A DNA stretch of 64,000 bases, taken from NCBI GenBank assembly GCA_036872755.1, contig JAVHNS010000002.1, forward strand, positions 4,278,001 through 4,342,000, written 5' to 3'. This stretch comes from Orbilia blumenaviensis (Eukaryota; Ascomycota; Orbiliomycetes; Orbiliales; Orbiliaceae). The notes under the pieces were generated by a model, which ran no database searches, was not told the DNA's origin, and saw only the letters and a list, made by a program, of their open reading frames with translations. The translations under genes and the position numbers were made by a program. Shown in pieces: positions 1 through 10,857 of the stretch; the first letter of the stretch is position 1; every line of letters begins with the position of its first letter.

Positions 1-99
1 AAAAATTTTCTATAATTACAGCCCACACATAAAATACCCTTGTTAGGAGAATATTTAATATCTCCGGTAAAATAGAGATTTAAAACTGACCTTGTTTAG

Positions 100-1673
100 G
101 AACGAGTCTGGCCTAGGGGATTCTATGTTGAAACGGACAACATATGGGACGAGAACAGCTGGTCTGATCCTGTCTACTTTGACCTTCCAGGTTTTGATCA
201 GGATGTATAAAAAGTCCTTCGTCTCCCTTTATCTTCCTCAACTATAGTGCTAATATATTCCTAGTTATTTTGGGACGACGATGGGAAAGTATACTTATCG
301 ACAACGTATAGGCTGGTAGACAGGGATCCAGCGAGTACAAAAAAAGACTTCGCAATCCATCTATGCGAGATAGATCTAGCAACAGGGACTTCATTGACTC
401 CTCCGACTGTCATCCGCGTCGCACCTTCTGGACTAGCCGAGGGGTCCCATATTATTAAAAGAAATAACTATTATTATTTGTTCACAGCAGAGGGTGGAAC
501 AGAAGAGGGACATACGGAATGGGTATCTCGAAGCAGCGTTGGTCCATTAGGACCTTGGGACCTCGGGACAAAAAACCCGCTATGGAGGAATACAACGTCT
601 GATGAAGTTCAGAACACTGGGCATGCCGACCTAATCGAAGATGCTGCCGGTAATTGGTGGGGTGTTTTCTTGGGGGTAAGGCCTTGGAAACAGGAGAACA
701 ATGGCGAAGTGACATGGGAGATATCTCAGTATGGTATGACACGCCATATCCTAACCGTTCGCTCTATATAAGATCAATGGAACGAATGCCCCAACTTACG
801 GTACTTGTAGGACGTGAAAGCTTTCTGGTCCCAGTGAGCTGGGAAGACGATTGGCCAGTTTTCAACTACGGCAAGAAAATCACACTTCTTGGAAAGGCCC
901 CTGACGCCTACCATATACGAGACGCGGATATTTGGTTTGATGACTTTACTGCGAGCGACTTAACACTAGGTTGGTATCACAAACGTAAGTAGTCCCGTTA
1001 CCGGCAATAAAAGTGGAGGGCCACAGTTGCCTGGGTGTATATGTCAAACGGACGTTACCTGACTCGACTATTCTTCATAGATACCCCTCTAAAGAAAGAA
1101 TATAGTCTTGTCCAACGCCCAGGCTATCTTCGACTTTCTGGGGGGCCTTATAACCTAACTGTGCCCGAGTGCCCGACTATGCTGCTTCAACGGCAAACCC
1201 GAGCCAATATTGTATGGACCACTGAGCTAGAGTTTTACCCCAACCGCAAGACATACGAAGCCGGGACAGTGGTTTGGTGGAATAGCTACACTTTCGCAAG
1301 TATCGGTATTCGCATTAACACGGCAGGCCAACGCTATATTACCATCAAACAAGCAGTGGATGGCCAAGGGCAGTTCGAAGAGGTCGTACATCTACTTCCG
1401 GAAGGCGAGCTCCCACTTCAACTACATATTAAAGCACTCCCATTAGAGTACCAGCTTGGATTTTCTTTCCCAAAAGAAGGCTTGGAACACAGTGTCAGAT
1501 ACACCAAGACTGACATAACATGGCTTTCAAGCGTTTCAACAAGAGTGATGACTCTACTTCCACCCATCGGAAATGCCTTTGCCGGGATGATGTTTGGGAT
1601 CTACTGCTTTGGTGAGCTAGAACGTTGTCTTGTGCCAGCCGATTTTAAATTCGTTAGATGGGACGCAATATAA
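100..1673 (+). CDS. GH43 family glycoside hydrolase (beta-xylosidase/arabinofuranosidase type), 5' part missing
   Basis: Probable plant cell wall polysaccharide hydrolase acting on xylan or arabinan side chains. Exons that join in frame are about 100-204, 265-733, 811-984 and 1081-1673, giving about 446 visible residues. The upstream exons, including the start, lie outside the window or could not be resolved; the left limit is the acceptor near 99. The catalytic five-blade propeller is shown by WSDPVYFDLPGFDQD followed by LFWDDDGKVYLSTTY, by GLAEGSHI carrying the likely general-acid Glu (the usual EGPH reads EGSH here), by NTGHADLIEDAAGNWWGVFL, and by the restored YGRESFLVPV at the 733/811 junction. 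The C-terminal half, from TPLKKEYSLVQRPGYLRL onward, is the accessory beta-sandwich (GH43 C2/DUF1349-like) usual in fungal members. No signal peptide can be judged because the N-terminus is absent. The exact substrate is unknown. Confidence 0.88.
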
Positions 1674-2389
1674 GTACTTGGGCAGGCTGGACCTTCCGAG
1701 AATGCTTAGTAATTCAAATGCTCTATTGCTGACTGTCGGGGTTTCATATTCTCGACTGTTAAACCAACAAGCTATTAACATTAGTTAGCTAGAGTGCAAC
1801 ACTTTGTTGAGACTAATTCGCAAGATTATCATCGTGAACGCCTTTTACTATCATGTACGCCTCTCCATGTACCGATATATACTCAGCACCCTTTATATCT
1901 ACACGAATATTTAGTTTTCTGGTAGCTATAGCGGCAATATACTTTAGTTTCCTTTCGATTGACGATAATATAAAATCTTTTAAGAGTTTTGCTCGAATTA
2001 ATATAGTATTTTTCCGCTTCTTCTTTTTACTAGTTTATGTGTTCCACTTCCTACGCCAAAGGTCTCTGTCGCTTGTTAGTATGCTTGCCAGTCCGCAGCC
2101 TCTGCTTCTACCCAAATATTTGCGCCGGGTTTGCACGATCTTATAGACAGGCGTATACGGGCTTCCGCTTGGACAAAAACCTTTATTTGTCTCAGTTGTG
2201 TGTTGTGATAGTGTGTTATTTTATTGGCAGGCCGATATCGATATCGATATCGATAGAACATCAACTATGTCATAACCCACTATCCAGAAGCAAATTTGTT
2301 CAGGCTGGTTTAAGAGACCACAGCAAGCCTAATATACCATACTTATACATTACCACAACCATAATCATAATTAACACCAGTTTACGATC
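1674..2389. other. Intergenic region between GH43 and aldo-keto reductase genes
   Basis: No coding sequence is supported. It is AT-rich and holds the 3' flank of the hydrolase and the promoter of the reductase, including a short CGATAT tandem repeat at 2233-2255. Open frames here lack codon structure typical of the neighbouring genes. Confidence 0.6.
2233..2255. repeat. CGATAT tandem repeat (palindromic, GATA-rich)
   Basis: Almost four perfect copies of CGATAT lie about 135-157 nt upstream of the aldo-keto reductase ATG. The unit presents GATA on both strands, the core recognised by fungal GATA factors such as nitrogen regulators. Whether it is a binding site or only a microsatellite cannot be told from sequence. 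Confidence 0.7.
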
Positions 2390-3453
2390 ATGGCTCCGAA
2401 ATACCTTACCAAAGACCTTGTTCCCCTCACAGGATCCAGCGCGAAAATACCTCGAATCGGATATGGCGTTTATAGATCGGTCGATTGCCAAACAGCCGTC
2501 CTCGCCGCGCTTTCCGTGGGATATAGGCACATCGACACCGCCCAGTTCTATAAGAATGAAGCTGATGTTGGGAGAGCTATCAAACTCTCCAGGATTCCTA
2601 GGAAGGAGCTTTACATCGTGACAAAGATTCAATACCCTGTTAAAGATAGTGTTGAGGAAACCTTAGAAAGCTTGAAAGATAGCGTTCAGAAACTCGACTC
2701 TGGGGAAGAGGGTAGGCCAGGGTACGTGGATCTTTTCTTGATCCATACGCCTTCGAGCGGGAGACAAGGTCGCGAAATTCTTTGGAGAGCATTAGAGATG
2801 CTGAAGGAGGGAGGGGGGGCCGTCGATATTGGAGTTAGTAACTAGTGAGTATAGTAGATCGGCCGCCAGCACAACGGTGGATACTCCAATAGAAGCTGAC
2901 CTCGAATTGATCCCATTCATGGTATTTCTTGGTCTTGTGGGTATCCCAGAGAGAGTGACATTTTCCTTCCCTCCATCTTTTTCAATTCTTTAGCTGCCAC
3001 GAGCCTTTTAGCTAGTTCCTTCGAAACTAACAAGCTTGGTCTCTTAGTGGCATTGAGCACCTCTTCCAGATGGATTTGTATACTTCTACCACACCAGTAT
3101 GCAACCAAATAGAAGTCCATCCTTTCTGCCAGCAAAGAGAAGTCATCAGTTTCTGCCGATCGAAAGGTATTGCTATCACTGCATACGCACCGATTGTACG
3201 AAATCGACGGTCAGACAATCCTACCCTGGTCACAATCGGCCAGAAACATGGCAAGCAGTCGACCCAAATCATGATAAAATGGAGCCTGCAGAAAGGATTC
3301 ATCCCCCTCCCTAAGAGTGACAACCCTGACAGAATGAAGGCGAATATAGATATGGATGGTTGGGAGCTCACAGAGGAAGAAATGTCCGAAATCGACCACC
3401 TTGACGAGGGCCAGGGTGGTGCCATCTGCCCATATCCCTTGAACTGCCCATAA
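2390..3453 (+). CDS. Aldo-keto reductase (AKR superfamily)
   Basis: NAD(P)H-dependent reductase of carbonyl substrates, soluble (alpha/beta)8 barrel. Two exons, 2390-2844 and 3048-3453, encode 286 residues. The 203-nt intron has an ACTAAC branch site and splits a Tyr codon; joining restores the family sequence GVSNYGIEHL. The full catalytic tetrad is present: Asp49 and Tyr54 in HIDTAQFYKNEADVG, Lys79 in IVTKIQYP and His119 in LFLIHTP. The cofactor-binding end is seen in NQIEVHPFCQQ, ITAYAPI and PLPKSDNPDRMKANIDM. The length is slightly short of the usual 300-320 residues because the C-terminal loop that sets substrate choice is brief, ending in PYPLNCP. The start follows a plausible AT-rich leader and no upstream in-frame ATG improves it. 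Substrate and pathway cannot be assigned. Confidence 0.93.
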
Positions 3454-3979
3454 ATTTCTTACGTCCAACTTATTGCACTCTAATCAAGGCCTCGAAGACG
3501 GCATGTTTTTCATGGAGGTACTTCGTGCATTTGATCATTGGGTCTCGCTATGTCTATATGATCAAATCCAAGGAATTAGTCTTGCATATCATGCACGGAA
3601 TGGCTTTGCAGGTTTGAATACGGTGATATGGTCCAAATCAAACATGGGGGGCGTGCCCCGACCCTTTCATGTTCTGCCAGGCTTTTTCTTTCATTTTGGA
3701 TGATGCTATCGGCCTTTACGCTTAGTGTCCGTGTATATACATCATCCAAAATCTGGAGAGCGATTTCAGAAATCAAGAACCCGGCATTTTGAATCCGAGG
3801 TAGGCTGTAGAACGAAGTTAGAGCAGTTAGAACTCCGTGGCGATATCTGGGCTGCTTCACCGGGGCCGATTTACAATACTAGCGATATCCAAGCCCACTA
3901 CTCCTATTCAAAACCCACTGAAAAGAAAAAATAATGCGATATAGTTCTGGTCTAGGACAAACTTTCTTCTCCGTAAATC

Positions 3980-4020
3980 TTTTTTTTTTTTTTTTTTTTT
4001 TTGGCAAAAAAAAAAAAAAA
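3980..4020. repeat. T23-GGC-A15 homopolymer inverted repeat
   Basis: A run of 23 T, then GGC, then a run of 15 A. The two runs can pair into a near-perfect A/T hairpin with a three-base loop. It lies in non-coding DNA about 530 nt beyond the aldo-keto reductase stop codon. Confidence 0.9.
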
Positions 4021-5584
4021 TGGGGTTTCAGCTGGCCCATCCAGACAAGTGCGTCGAAAAGTTTCAATCACTCTTGGAAGTATTCAGGGAAACAAGTGGA
4101 GATTAACTTACAACCGAGCTTGAACTCGACGTCAAGTGGAAGAAATGATATTCGGTAAGATAACGAATCGCATAAGTGTCCGGGGTAGAGCAAATTTTGA
4201 GCGCGGAGAACGAGAGACTGTTTCTGGCACGAGCTGATGAAAGGTTCCAGGAAACAAGTGGGTGCTACTTGGATCACTCATGCATTTACAAATAATGGGG
4301 CGAAAATTTCCATATCCAAATCCCCTGTCCCTGGCTATATAGGAATGAATATATGGGGTAACCCGTTAGCGTTGTCGTCGAATTGATTTTTGACGGACAG
4401 CGACACTTACAAACTCCGGTGGCTAAGAGACTGACGCATAATACCTGTAATATATATAGCCTTGGCGATAATGAGCATCGGTGCACACTAACATTTGGGG
4501 GCGTTTTTTTTTTTTTGATTCTGCGCGGCTGGGCTTAGAATATAACGAGTTTTGGCAAAACGCTTGGATGGAGAGAGAGACGTCCTCCCCACCTCCTACG
4601 TCCGATATTGTCAGGCCAAACCCCTGCCTTTTAGTCATGAGGACTGCTGCAAGTCATGGAAAGGACCCACAGGGTGGCCTGTTAGATCGCATTTGGTGGC
4701 TTTTTTGATCGACACAGGCCTGTTACAACTTATTTGCCCAGCTGTTGCGGAGAAACTCCGGTAAATCACTCAGTAAAATAGTTCTTTCATGAGATTGTAT
4801 TTTCCTAACTCAAACGCCGCCTGGACGTCGACCCCAGTGGCGATAACAGCAAGTGAACGAACTGCCTCAAAAATTTCAAGAGATATTGTTGAGAGAGCCT
4901 TTTCTGGTCTCAAGCGGTGTTAAAGGTATATTTGCTTTTGATGAATGATGATCTTGTCAGCTGCTTCGCTTCGAATCCTCGTACTCGTGTGTTCCCGCCC
5001 TGGAGAAGTTGAACAAAAGGACCCATCGTGGCTTGCCGGGTTGGCATTATGTGGCCCATTGGCGAATACTATATCTATAGATATACAAGAGGCTAGACCT
5101 TGGTATATACAACCGTTACATGCAATGGCAACATGAGAACCAGTGTCGTCGTCGGTCGCCGTGTCACCTTGACCTTGTCTTTGGCAGGCAGGCAGGCAGC
5201 CTCGTCAAAATTTTCTCTCTTTTAGATTTGCCACTCATGGGCAAGGTGATCTCGTGTTCATCACCTATTTACATAGGCAGATTGCTATTCGTCCGGAACC
5301 CGAGGCCATCCGGTTCTTCGCGGTCGTCTGATATTAATATTAGCAAAATCGGTCTTGTGCGGATACTATATTTTCTGATAAGGATTTCGAAAAGAATATG
5401 AAAGTCTTGCTCGAGACGAGTACTCTCGACAGACACTAACTACACTGACGGGTATATCGCCGCTCAGGGCAATTTTGGAAAATATTTTTACAGAGCTGAT
5501 CATTGTTATGCGGAGATACAAAGGGGGTTAGCAAAAGACCAACCAAGCGTTGACCAACCACGTCGAAGAATTGAGCCCACATGG

Positions 5585-5613
<29 letters not shown>
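5585..5613. repeat. Poly(A) tract, 29 A
   Basis: Uninterrupted run of 29 A in non-coding DNA. No reverse transcriptase or other retroelement coding sequence is recognisable upstream, so it is listed only as a homopolymer. Confidence 0.9.
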
Positions 5614-5615
<2 letters not shown>

Positions 5616-8600
5616 TCCCCAACCATGGTCGCTAAGAACAGTTAACCAATGTTAACTCTCAGTCAATGGAGCTACATCGCGTCAACAAACCGTTCCTCTG
5701 AGCTAACCTAGCGGGTTAACAGCACAAAAAAAGAAAACAAAAAACAAAGAAAGGCAAAAACATTCATAACTTCTGAGCCAGGCTAACCGATACTTAAGTT
5801 TCCTGTTACGAAAGTTAGGATGAGCGGACGTTATTGCCCCGCTGAATTATGTCGTTGCAGGTAACACAAACCCAGTCGAAGGTATTATTACCCCTCATTA
5901 TAATACTCGATATCAGACGGTTTTGACATCTGATTTCAAAGGTATCTGGCCGTCCGAGGGCTTTCCATAGCTATGCAATAATGGCGCCTCCATTCGTCCC
6001 TTCGTTATTTTGGGTGTGCTGGTTTCTATGGAGTTTTATTCAGCCGGGAATGGGTATTTCTGTGTTTGTTGCATTTTCATCGTGTATCCCTGTCGCCTGG
6101 TGTCTCCACCACTTCCAATATCCGAACTTCTATCCAGAAGTTTCTTTTTCTATTTGGTCTTTGCTGCACCTGATCTTGACTTAAGCTTGATTTTGTCTAG
6201 AGCACGGATAAGTTAGAAACCGCGCTAGCAGGGTTACCCTTCCTTTGCGAGGCTTCGACCTAACCTTGGACTCCGCAGGTTTTTCCTCCGCATAACATCA
6301 TTTTTCTACCTTCTAGCTTCTCCGCACTGTTGCAGTTAAATTTGTACCGGATTGCGATGATGGGAGAAATTTCCGTACCCCACCGCCTGCAAGGCACCGT
6401 TGTAAAGTCAAGGATTTGCATCCACACCACCTCGACGAAAGTGTGAGTATAGATCTATGAGCCAGAGAGAGGTACATGTACACAGAATGGAGACGGCAAC
6501 ATGAACAAACTGGTACCAGTGGTTACTCAAGCCACCCAAGTCACCAAATCATCACCCGCTGAGCCTACATCGCATAGATGACAGCGTCACATAACGTACT
6601 AACGCACATCAGACGGAAGCACCGAGGAGGCGTTCGCACCCAAAGCACCTTTGAAAGATGTGAATATCCTCAGCCGCGATCAGAAGACTCGGAAGGTTCG
6701 AATTTCAAATTGAATCCCCGGCACACCTCCGTAAGTCTGCCCTTGCTTCTCACACTCTGACCAGTACATTTGAGGAATAGCTTCTGAAGGATTTGTTCCC
6801 CGTCATCAACCCCATATTATTCCTTTTTTCAAGATCGGTGAGCAAGGTGGGGTAATGACGAGCCTAAGAGTCTATGTTCCAGGAGAAAATGCTTCAAGCA
6901 CTTCGCAACGACCTAGTTGCTGACTCTTAGCCACTCTATAAATCCTGAGAGGTACCAAGCCCCCATCGAAGGGAGAGGCCCCTCAGTATTCCCCAAGAGG
7001 TATTGCAAATCAACTGCTCAAAATCAAGATCTTCATTGATATTCAGGGTTCTAGATACATCCCAAAGGCTTATCAACCTGGCGTCGTTAGAGAGGGATAA
7101 GGCATTAGCAAATCGGTCTTGGAAATCTTGACATGCCTAAATCTAACAAGGGTACCCTTAAGTTTCGTTTCTGACGAAGTTCATCACCAAGGCGCAATCA
7201 TTATATATCCGAGTATTCCTTAAGTCACATTGTATTATTATAGCTGTTTATTATTTTGGTTGCATGTCATTGCGCTGTTCATAGTACTAGGATGCATATC
7301 TGACACTATCGGGCCAGGATGCGGGCGCCTCGTCCGATGATCGATAATAAATTCTTCTACTTGACTCCCGTTGATACATACATATCCGCGAAAGTAGAAG
7401 TCTTATGGGGGAAATCTTCGGTGTGGCACGGTCGGTATTTTGGTCACGGCAAAATTACCATTCGTCTGAAACTTGCACTTAAGTTGCTAGCCTCCGCCAA
7501 CAAAATGGCTCGAGCTCGCGAAGCGACATATCTGCGCCTACACTGAATTTATTTTTCCTAGGGTTTGTTTAGCCAGCATAGATGCCGTGCATTATACTCC
7601 GCCGTACTCTCTTAATTCCTTCTGCATGGAAGAAGTATGGGGAAGAACAAGGGCCATACCCCGGAAGATCTGGGGCTGGTCATCCACACAACTTCCAAAA
7701 TCCCCAACTATACACATCACCGGCGCTTTCTTAGACGAAAGTCCAACCTTATACGCCGATGCATATGCGTAAGTCAGAAGCATCGGCCATTTTCGCAGGG
7801 GAAATTTCGGAATGATTTGGGAGCTAGGGATTGAAGGCTAAGGATGAACTCTTTACTAACGTTATTACTAAATATTTACCAGAGAGGGAGTGAGTGATTT
7901 CTGTGGTTATGTTGGTGCATTTGCGATCTATCGAATCGACCAGAGCCAGAAATACAGGTTTGGCACAGTACATGCGCAGGCTAGCGATAAGTGCATCATC
8001 GGCTGTGACCCATCCGGATATCCGAGTCCTTTCGTCAAACAATAGAATTTGACGACGGAATTCTTTTTTCTGTTGAGAATATAGCGTCTTTGCGAACGGG
8101 GAATATAACCATGAATTAGTTCTAGCGCCTACTTAGTCCAGGTTTACATAGTTAACAAGCAAAGTATTCCCTTCCCCCTTCTGTGCTCAAGGGCTCGAGG
8201 AGGTAGTCTACGGACTCAAGCCATCGTGACATCATGGCGGTGTGTATCTATTTTTCCTAGAAACATCGATTGATAGTAATATGTTGTTATATCTAAGGAA
8301 CGAGAGTTTGGGGATTCAAGATCATCAAATTGTACTGGTTGATTGATTTATATTGCGTTTCCAGAAGGGAAACGAGGAGTGACACCAGAAAGCTCAACTC
8401 TCTTAGATATCGTACATACAGGCTATAGAAATCCAAATTCGATCAAGATGCCCTCCAAATGCTGTCTGACTTTTCATGCCAAGAATGCAATGCAATATTT
8501 GAGAACTTTTGTTGGTCCGCGAGAAACCTCAAAGTTCCCGTGAGATAGTTAGTAGTGGTATTTCCAGGTTTTGTTTTGGTAGAATGTCGGTGAACGTAAC

Positions 8601-8952
8601 GCCTCCCCCTTTGAAATGCCTGATTGAACACCGCCTGGTATCCAAAAACAAGATGTGAACAAAAAAATCAATGAAACAAACGACAGACAATCCAGAAATA
8701 GTAACTCCGGGGGATATTTTGAATGGGATATCAACTATACAGATGAAAACAAGGGAAAAGAAAAGGAAAGGCTAAGATCTGACGAAAAGAGCAAACTGCT
8801 TCGACAATGTCGTGGGTATGTACAAATTAAAGCTTTCAAAGAAATTCGTGTTTGCAAGATCACCCAGTCCTCATGATAACTGGTAAAGGGTATACGAACA
8901 ATAAGAAAATTGTATCGTGAGAAAGGCATGATCGTATATGACGGATATCCGT

Positions 8953-9771
8953 TTAATAAGCAAAAGCGTTGTTATAAACTGGGTAGACTGGCATTTGAGG
9001 TGCACCGTAGAAGTTTCCAAAAGGCTGCACAGTGTTCGCAAAGGCAATGCTTTGTTGCATTGCTTCGGCTTCCCGCATCCGCTGGTGCTGCTGGAGAACT
9101 GCCTGCATAGCCTTCTCCAACTTCATATTTTGCTGCCATGTCCGGTGATCGAAGCCATTGCCGCCAACTGGGGGAGGAAGTTCGAGAGATTGTTGAGACT
9201 GGATCTCGGGTTCGGCGGCTGCGACGTGGGGATTGCAGTATCGGCACGTGCAATGACCCTCAACGTTCTTTCCCTTTGGTTGTGTAGGAAGGGCAAAGTA
9301 GTCCCCGTTCTTGTTTCCCCACATAGGGGCCGAATATCCCGATTGGTCGTCGTTGTTGAGCTCAAGTTCGAATTCAACAGGATGATTAATATGGCTGCCA
9401 GAGGCAACGTGTTGTTCAAGCTCGGCACCAGAATTTAATCCAATGATGCTGTAAGAACAGTTTGGCTCGGGGCAAAGAAATCTGCCGTGGTGCATTTGTT
9501 GTGGGGTTGGAGGCATGAAAGAATCGGCACTGACGGTCGATGATGGTGAATCAATAAATTCAGGAGTAGAAGGGGACATCGTTTCATGTTGATTAAATGA
9601 GGCAGTCATCGAGTCAATGAAGGTCTTGCTGGACAACAGAGATCCGTCGACGCGGACTCCGTTCATCTGTAAGTCTGAAGGGTTGACGAGCATGAGTGGA
9701 GGAATCATTCCTGCAAATCTATTGTTGCTCATGCTGCGAGTATGCTGTGGGTGGCTGCGTGGGGAAGACAT
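8953..9771 (-). CDS. C2H2-like zinc-finger hypothetical protein
   Basis: Single-exon gene of 272 codons read from the ATG at 9771; the open frame extends 11 codons further but with no upstream ATG. I do not recognise the family. Residues 100-127 form a C2H2-like finger (Cys100, Cys105, His121, His127; spacing C-x4-C-x15-H-x5-H) that begins RFLCPEPNC. A second short Cys/His cluster lies near 173-179 (HCTCRYC). The rest is low-complexity: Ser/Pro/Thr-rich N-terminus, a Glu/Gln-rich helix near 205-240 that may be a coiled coil, and a Tyr/Pro/Asn-rich tail. This suggests a nuclear regulatory protein, but a single finger gives weak support for DNA binding. It stands alone, with more than 5 kb of apparently empty DNA on each side and a long upstream region with several short frames. 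Confidence 0.62.
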   Translation of the reverse strand: MSSPRSHPQHTRSMSNNRFAGMIPPLMLVNPSDLQMNGVRVDGSLLSSKTFIDSMTASFNQHETMSPSTPEFIDSPSSTVSADSFMPPTPQQMHHGRFLCPEPNCSYSIIGLNSGAELEQHVASGSHINHPVEFELELNNDDQSGYSAPMWGNKNGDYFALPTQPKGKNVEGHCTCRYCNPHVAAAEPEIQSQQSLELPPPVGGNGFDHRTWQQNMKLEKAMQAVLQQHQRMREAEAMQQSIAFANTVQPFGNFYGAPQMPVYPVYNNAFAY

Positions 9772-10822
9772 ATTGGAGTTTATAATTTTTAGATGAGATA
9801 TCAAGGGGGAGGGAGGTCTTGAAGTCGTAAAGTCTTTCGCTCTGTCGATGTGCAGTTCGTTACACCGGGATCTTATGATCTACCAGTCGATATAGATTTC
9901 TGGGAAAGATGAATGAGTGTATAGAAAAGATATATCTTGTCAGCGAGTAGTAGATATCGTCAATGAAGCGATAGCTGGTGGTGAGAGAAGGACTCGGACA
10001 CAGATGGTGGGGATGGCTCCAAGATTAAATAGTGACAGTCCAGAAATCTGCGATGCATGGTTCGTCCCTTGTTCTCACTGATCGCACAGAACAATCAGCC
10101 ACAAGCAAAGATGCATGCACAAGAATAAAAGAAAACATGGAGAAGATGCGAGTAAGTCGCAAAGGTAGGGATTTTCCGGAGAGCTCTAACCTCCCTTGGG
10201 GTGAGGGAACGAACCGGTAGTGACCAGGTCGTCAGCTGTCCAATCCAATCAATCGAAGACAAGGGTGGAGTCTTGCGTCTAGAGTTGCACTGGTAAGCAG
10301 GACTGGGTACGTATTTGGCAGCAACTTCGCTGCGCCAGAGAGGGTTCGGGTTCGTGGCCTGGTCAATTCAGAAGTTAGGTACGCGGACGAATTCTTGCCC
10401 CACAATCTACATCGGCCCCTTGTTTGGAGTACATAAATCTTGCACGGGGCGGTCAGGAGATGATCTTTTGTTAGAACAAGCTACAAATTAACTTCATATC
10501 CAAGGAAAAAAGGAAAGGACTTCTGAAAAGGACTTACCCAGACCAAGCCGGGGTCCTTGGACAGGGAGGTCAAGCATCAACAGGGATTCTGGTACCCTGT
10601 CCACCGCAGCAAGATGGTGGGGATAAAAAGCAACCTTCAACTGTTAACTGAAAAGACCGGACCAATATGGTGGCGGGTGAATCGCCCAAAGGAAAAAGGA
10701 AAAAGGAAAAAGGAAAAAAAGAAAATCAAATCCCGCCCCTGCCATACACTGCAGCAAGTTGACAAAATAAAATTTTTTGCAGGACAGCGACAGCTAAATC
10801 AGGCGGTAGACACGACACGGCG

Positions 10823-10857
<35 letters not shown>

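Larger units (their letters stand above)
3454..8952. other. Gene-poor intergenic region, about 5.5 kb
   Basis: I find no open frame with a recognisable domain or a convincing exon chain on either strand. Short frames near 5981-6216 that look membrane-spanning come from T-rich sequence. The region contains homopolymer tracts: T23 at 3980-4002 followed by A15 at 4006-4020, and A29 at 5585-5613. It may hold decayed genes or transposon remnants that I could not recognise by eye, and no tRNA cloverleaf was seen. Confidence 0.5.

Noticed and set aside
729..772. A 44-nt intron in the GH43 gene with a CTAAC branch site
   Set aside because: It keeps the frame but inserts residues absent from the family before GRESFL. 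The 734-810 intron restores YGRESFLVPV exactly.
4960..4990. TTCGAATC motif as a tRNA T-arm
   Set aside because: The flanking bases do not pair into a 5-bp stem and no anticodon or D-arm is found at proper spacing.
5585..5613. Poly(A) tracts (also 10823-10855 and 37358-37378) as LINE or retroposed-gene tails
   Set aside because: No reverse transcriptase remnant, target-site duplication or processed gene was seen upstream.
5981..6216. Membrane-protein-like short frames
   Set aside because: The hydrophobicity comes from T-rich DNA, and two overlapping frames both look hydrophobic.
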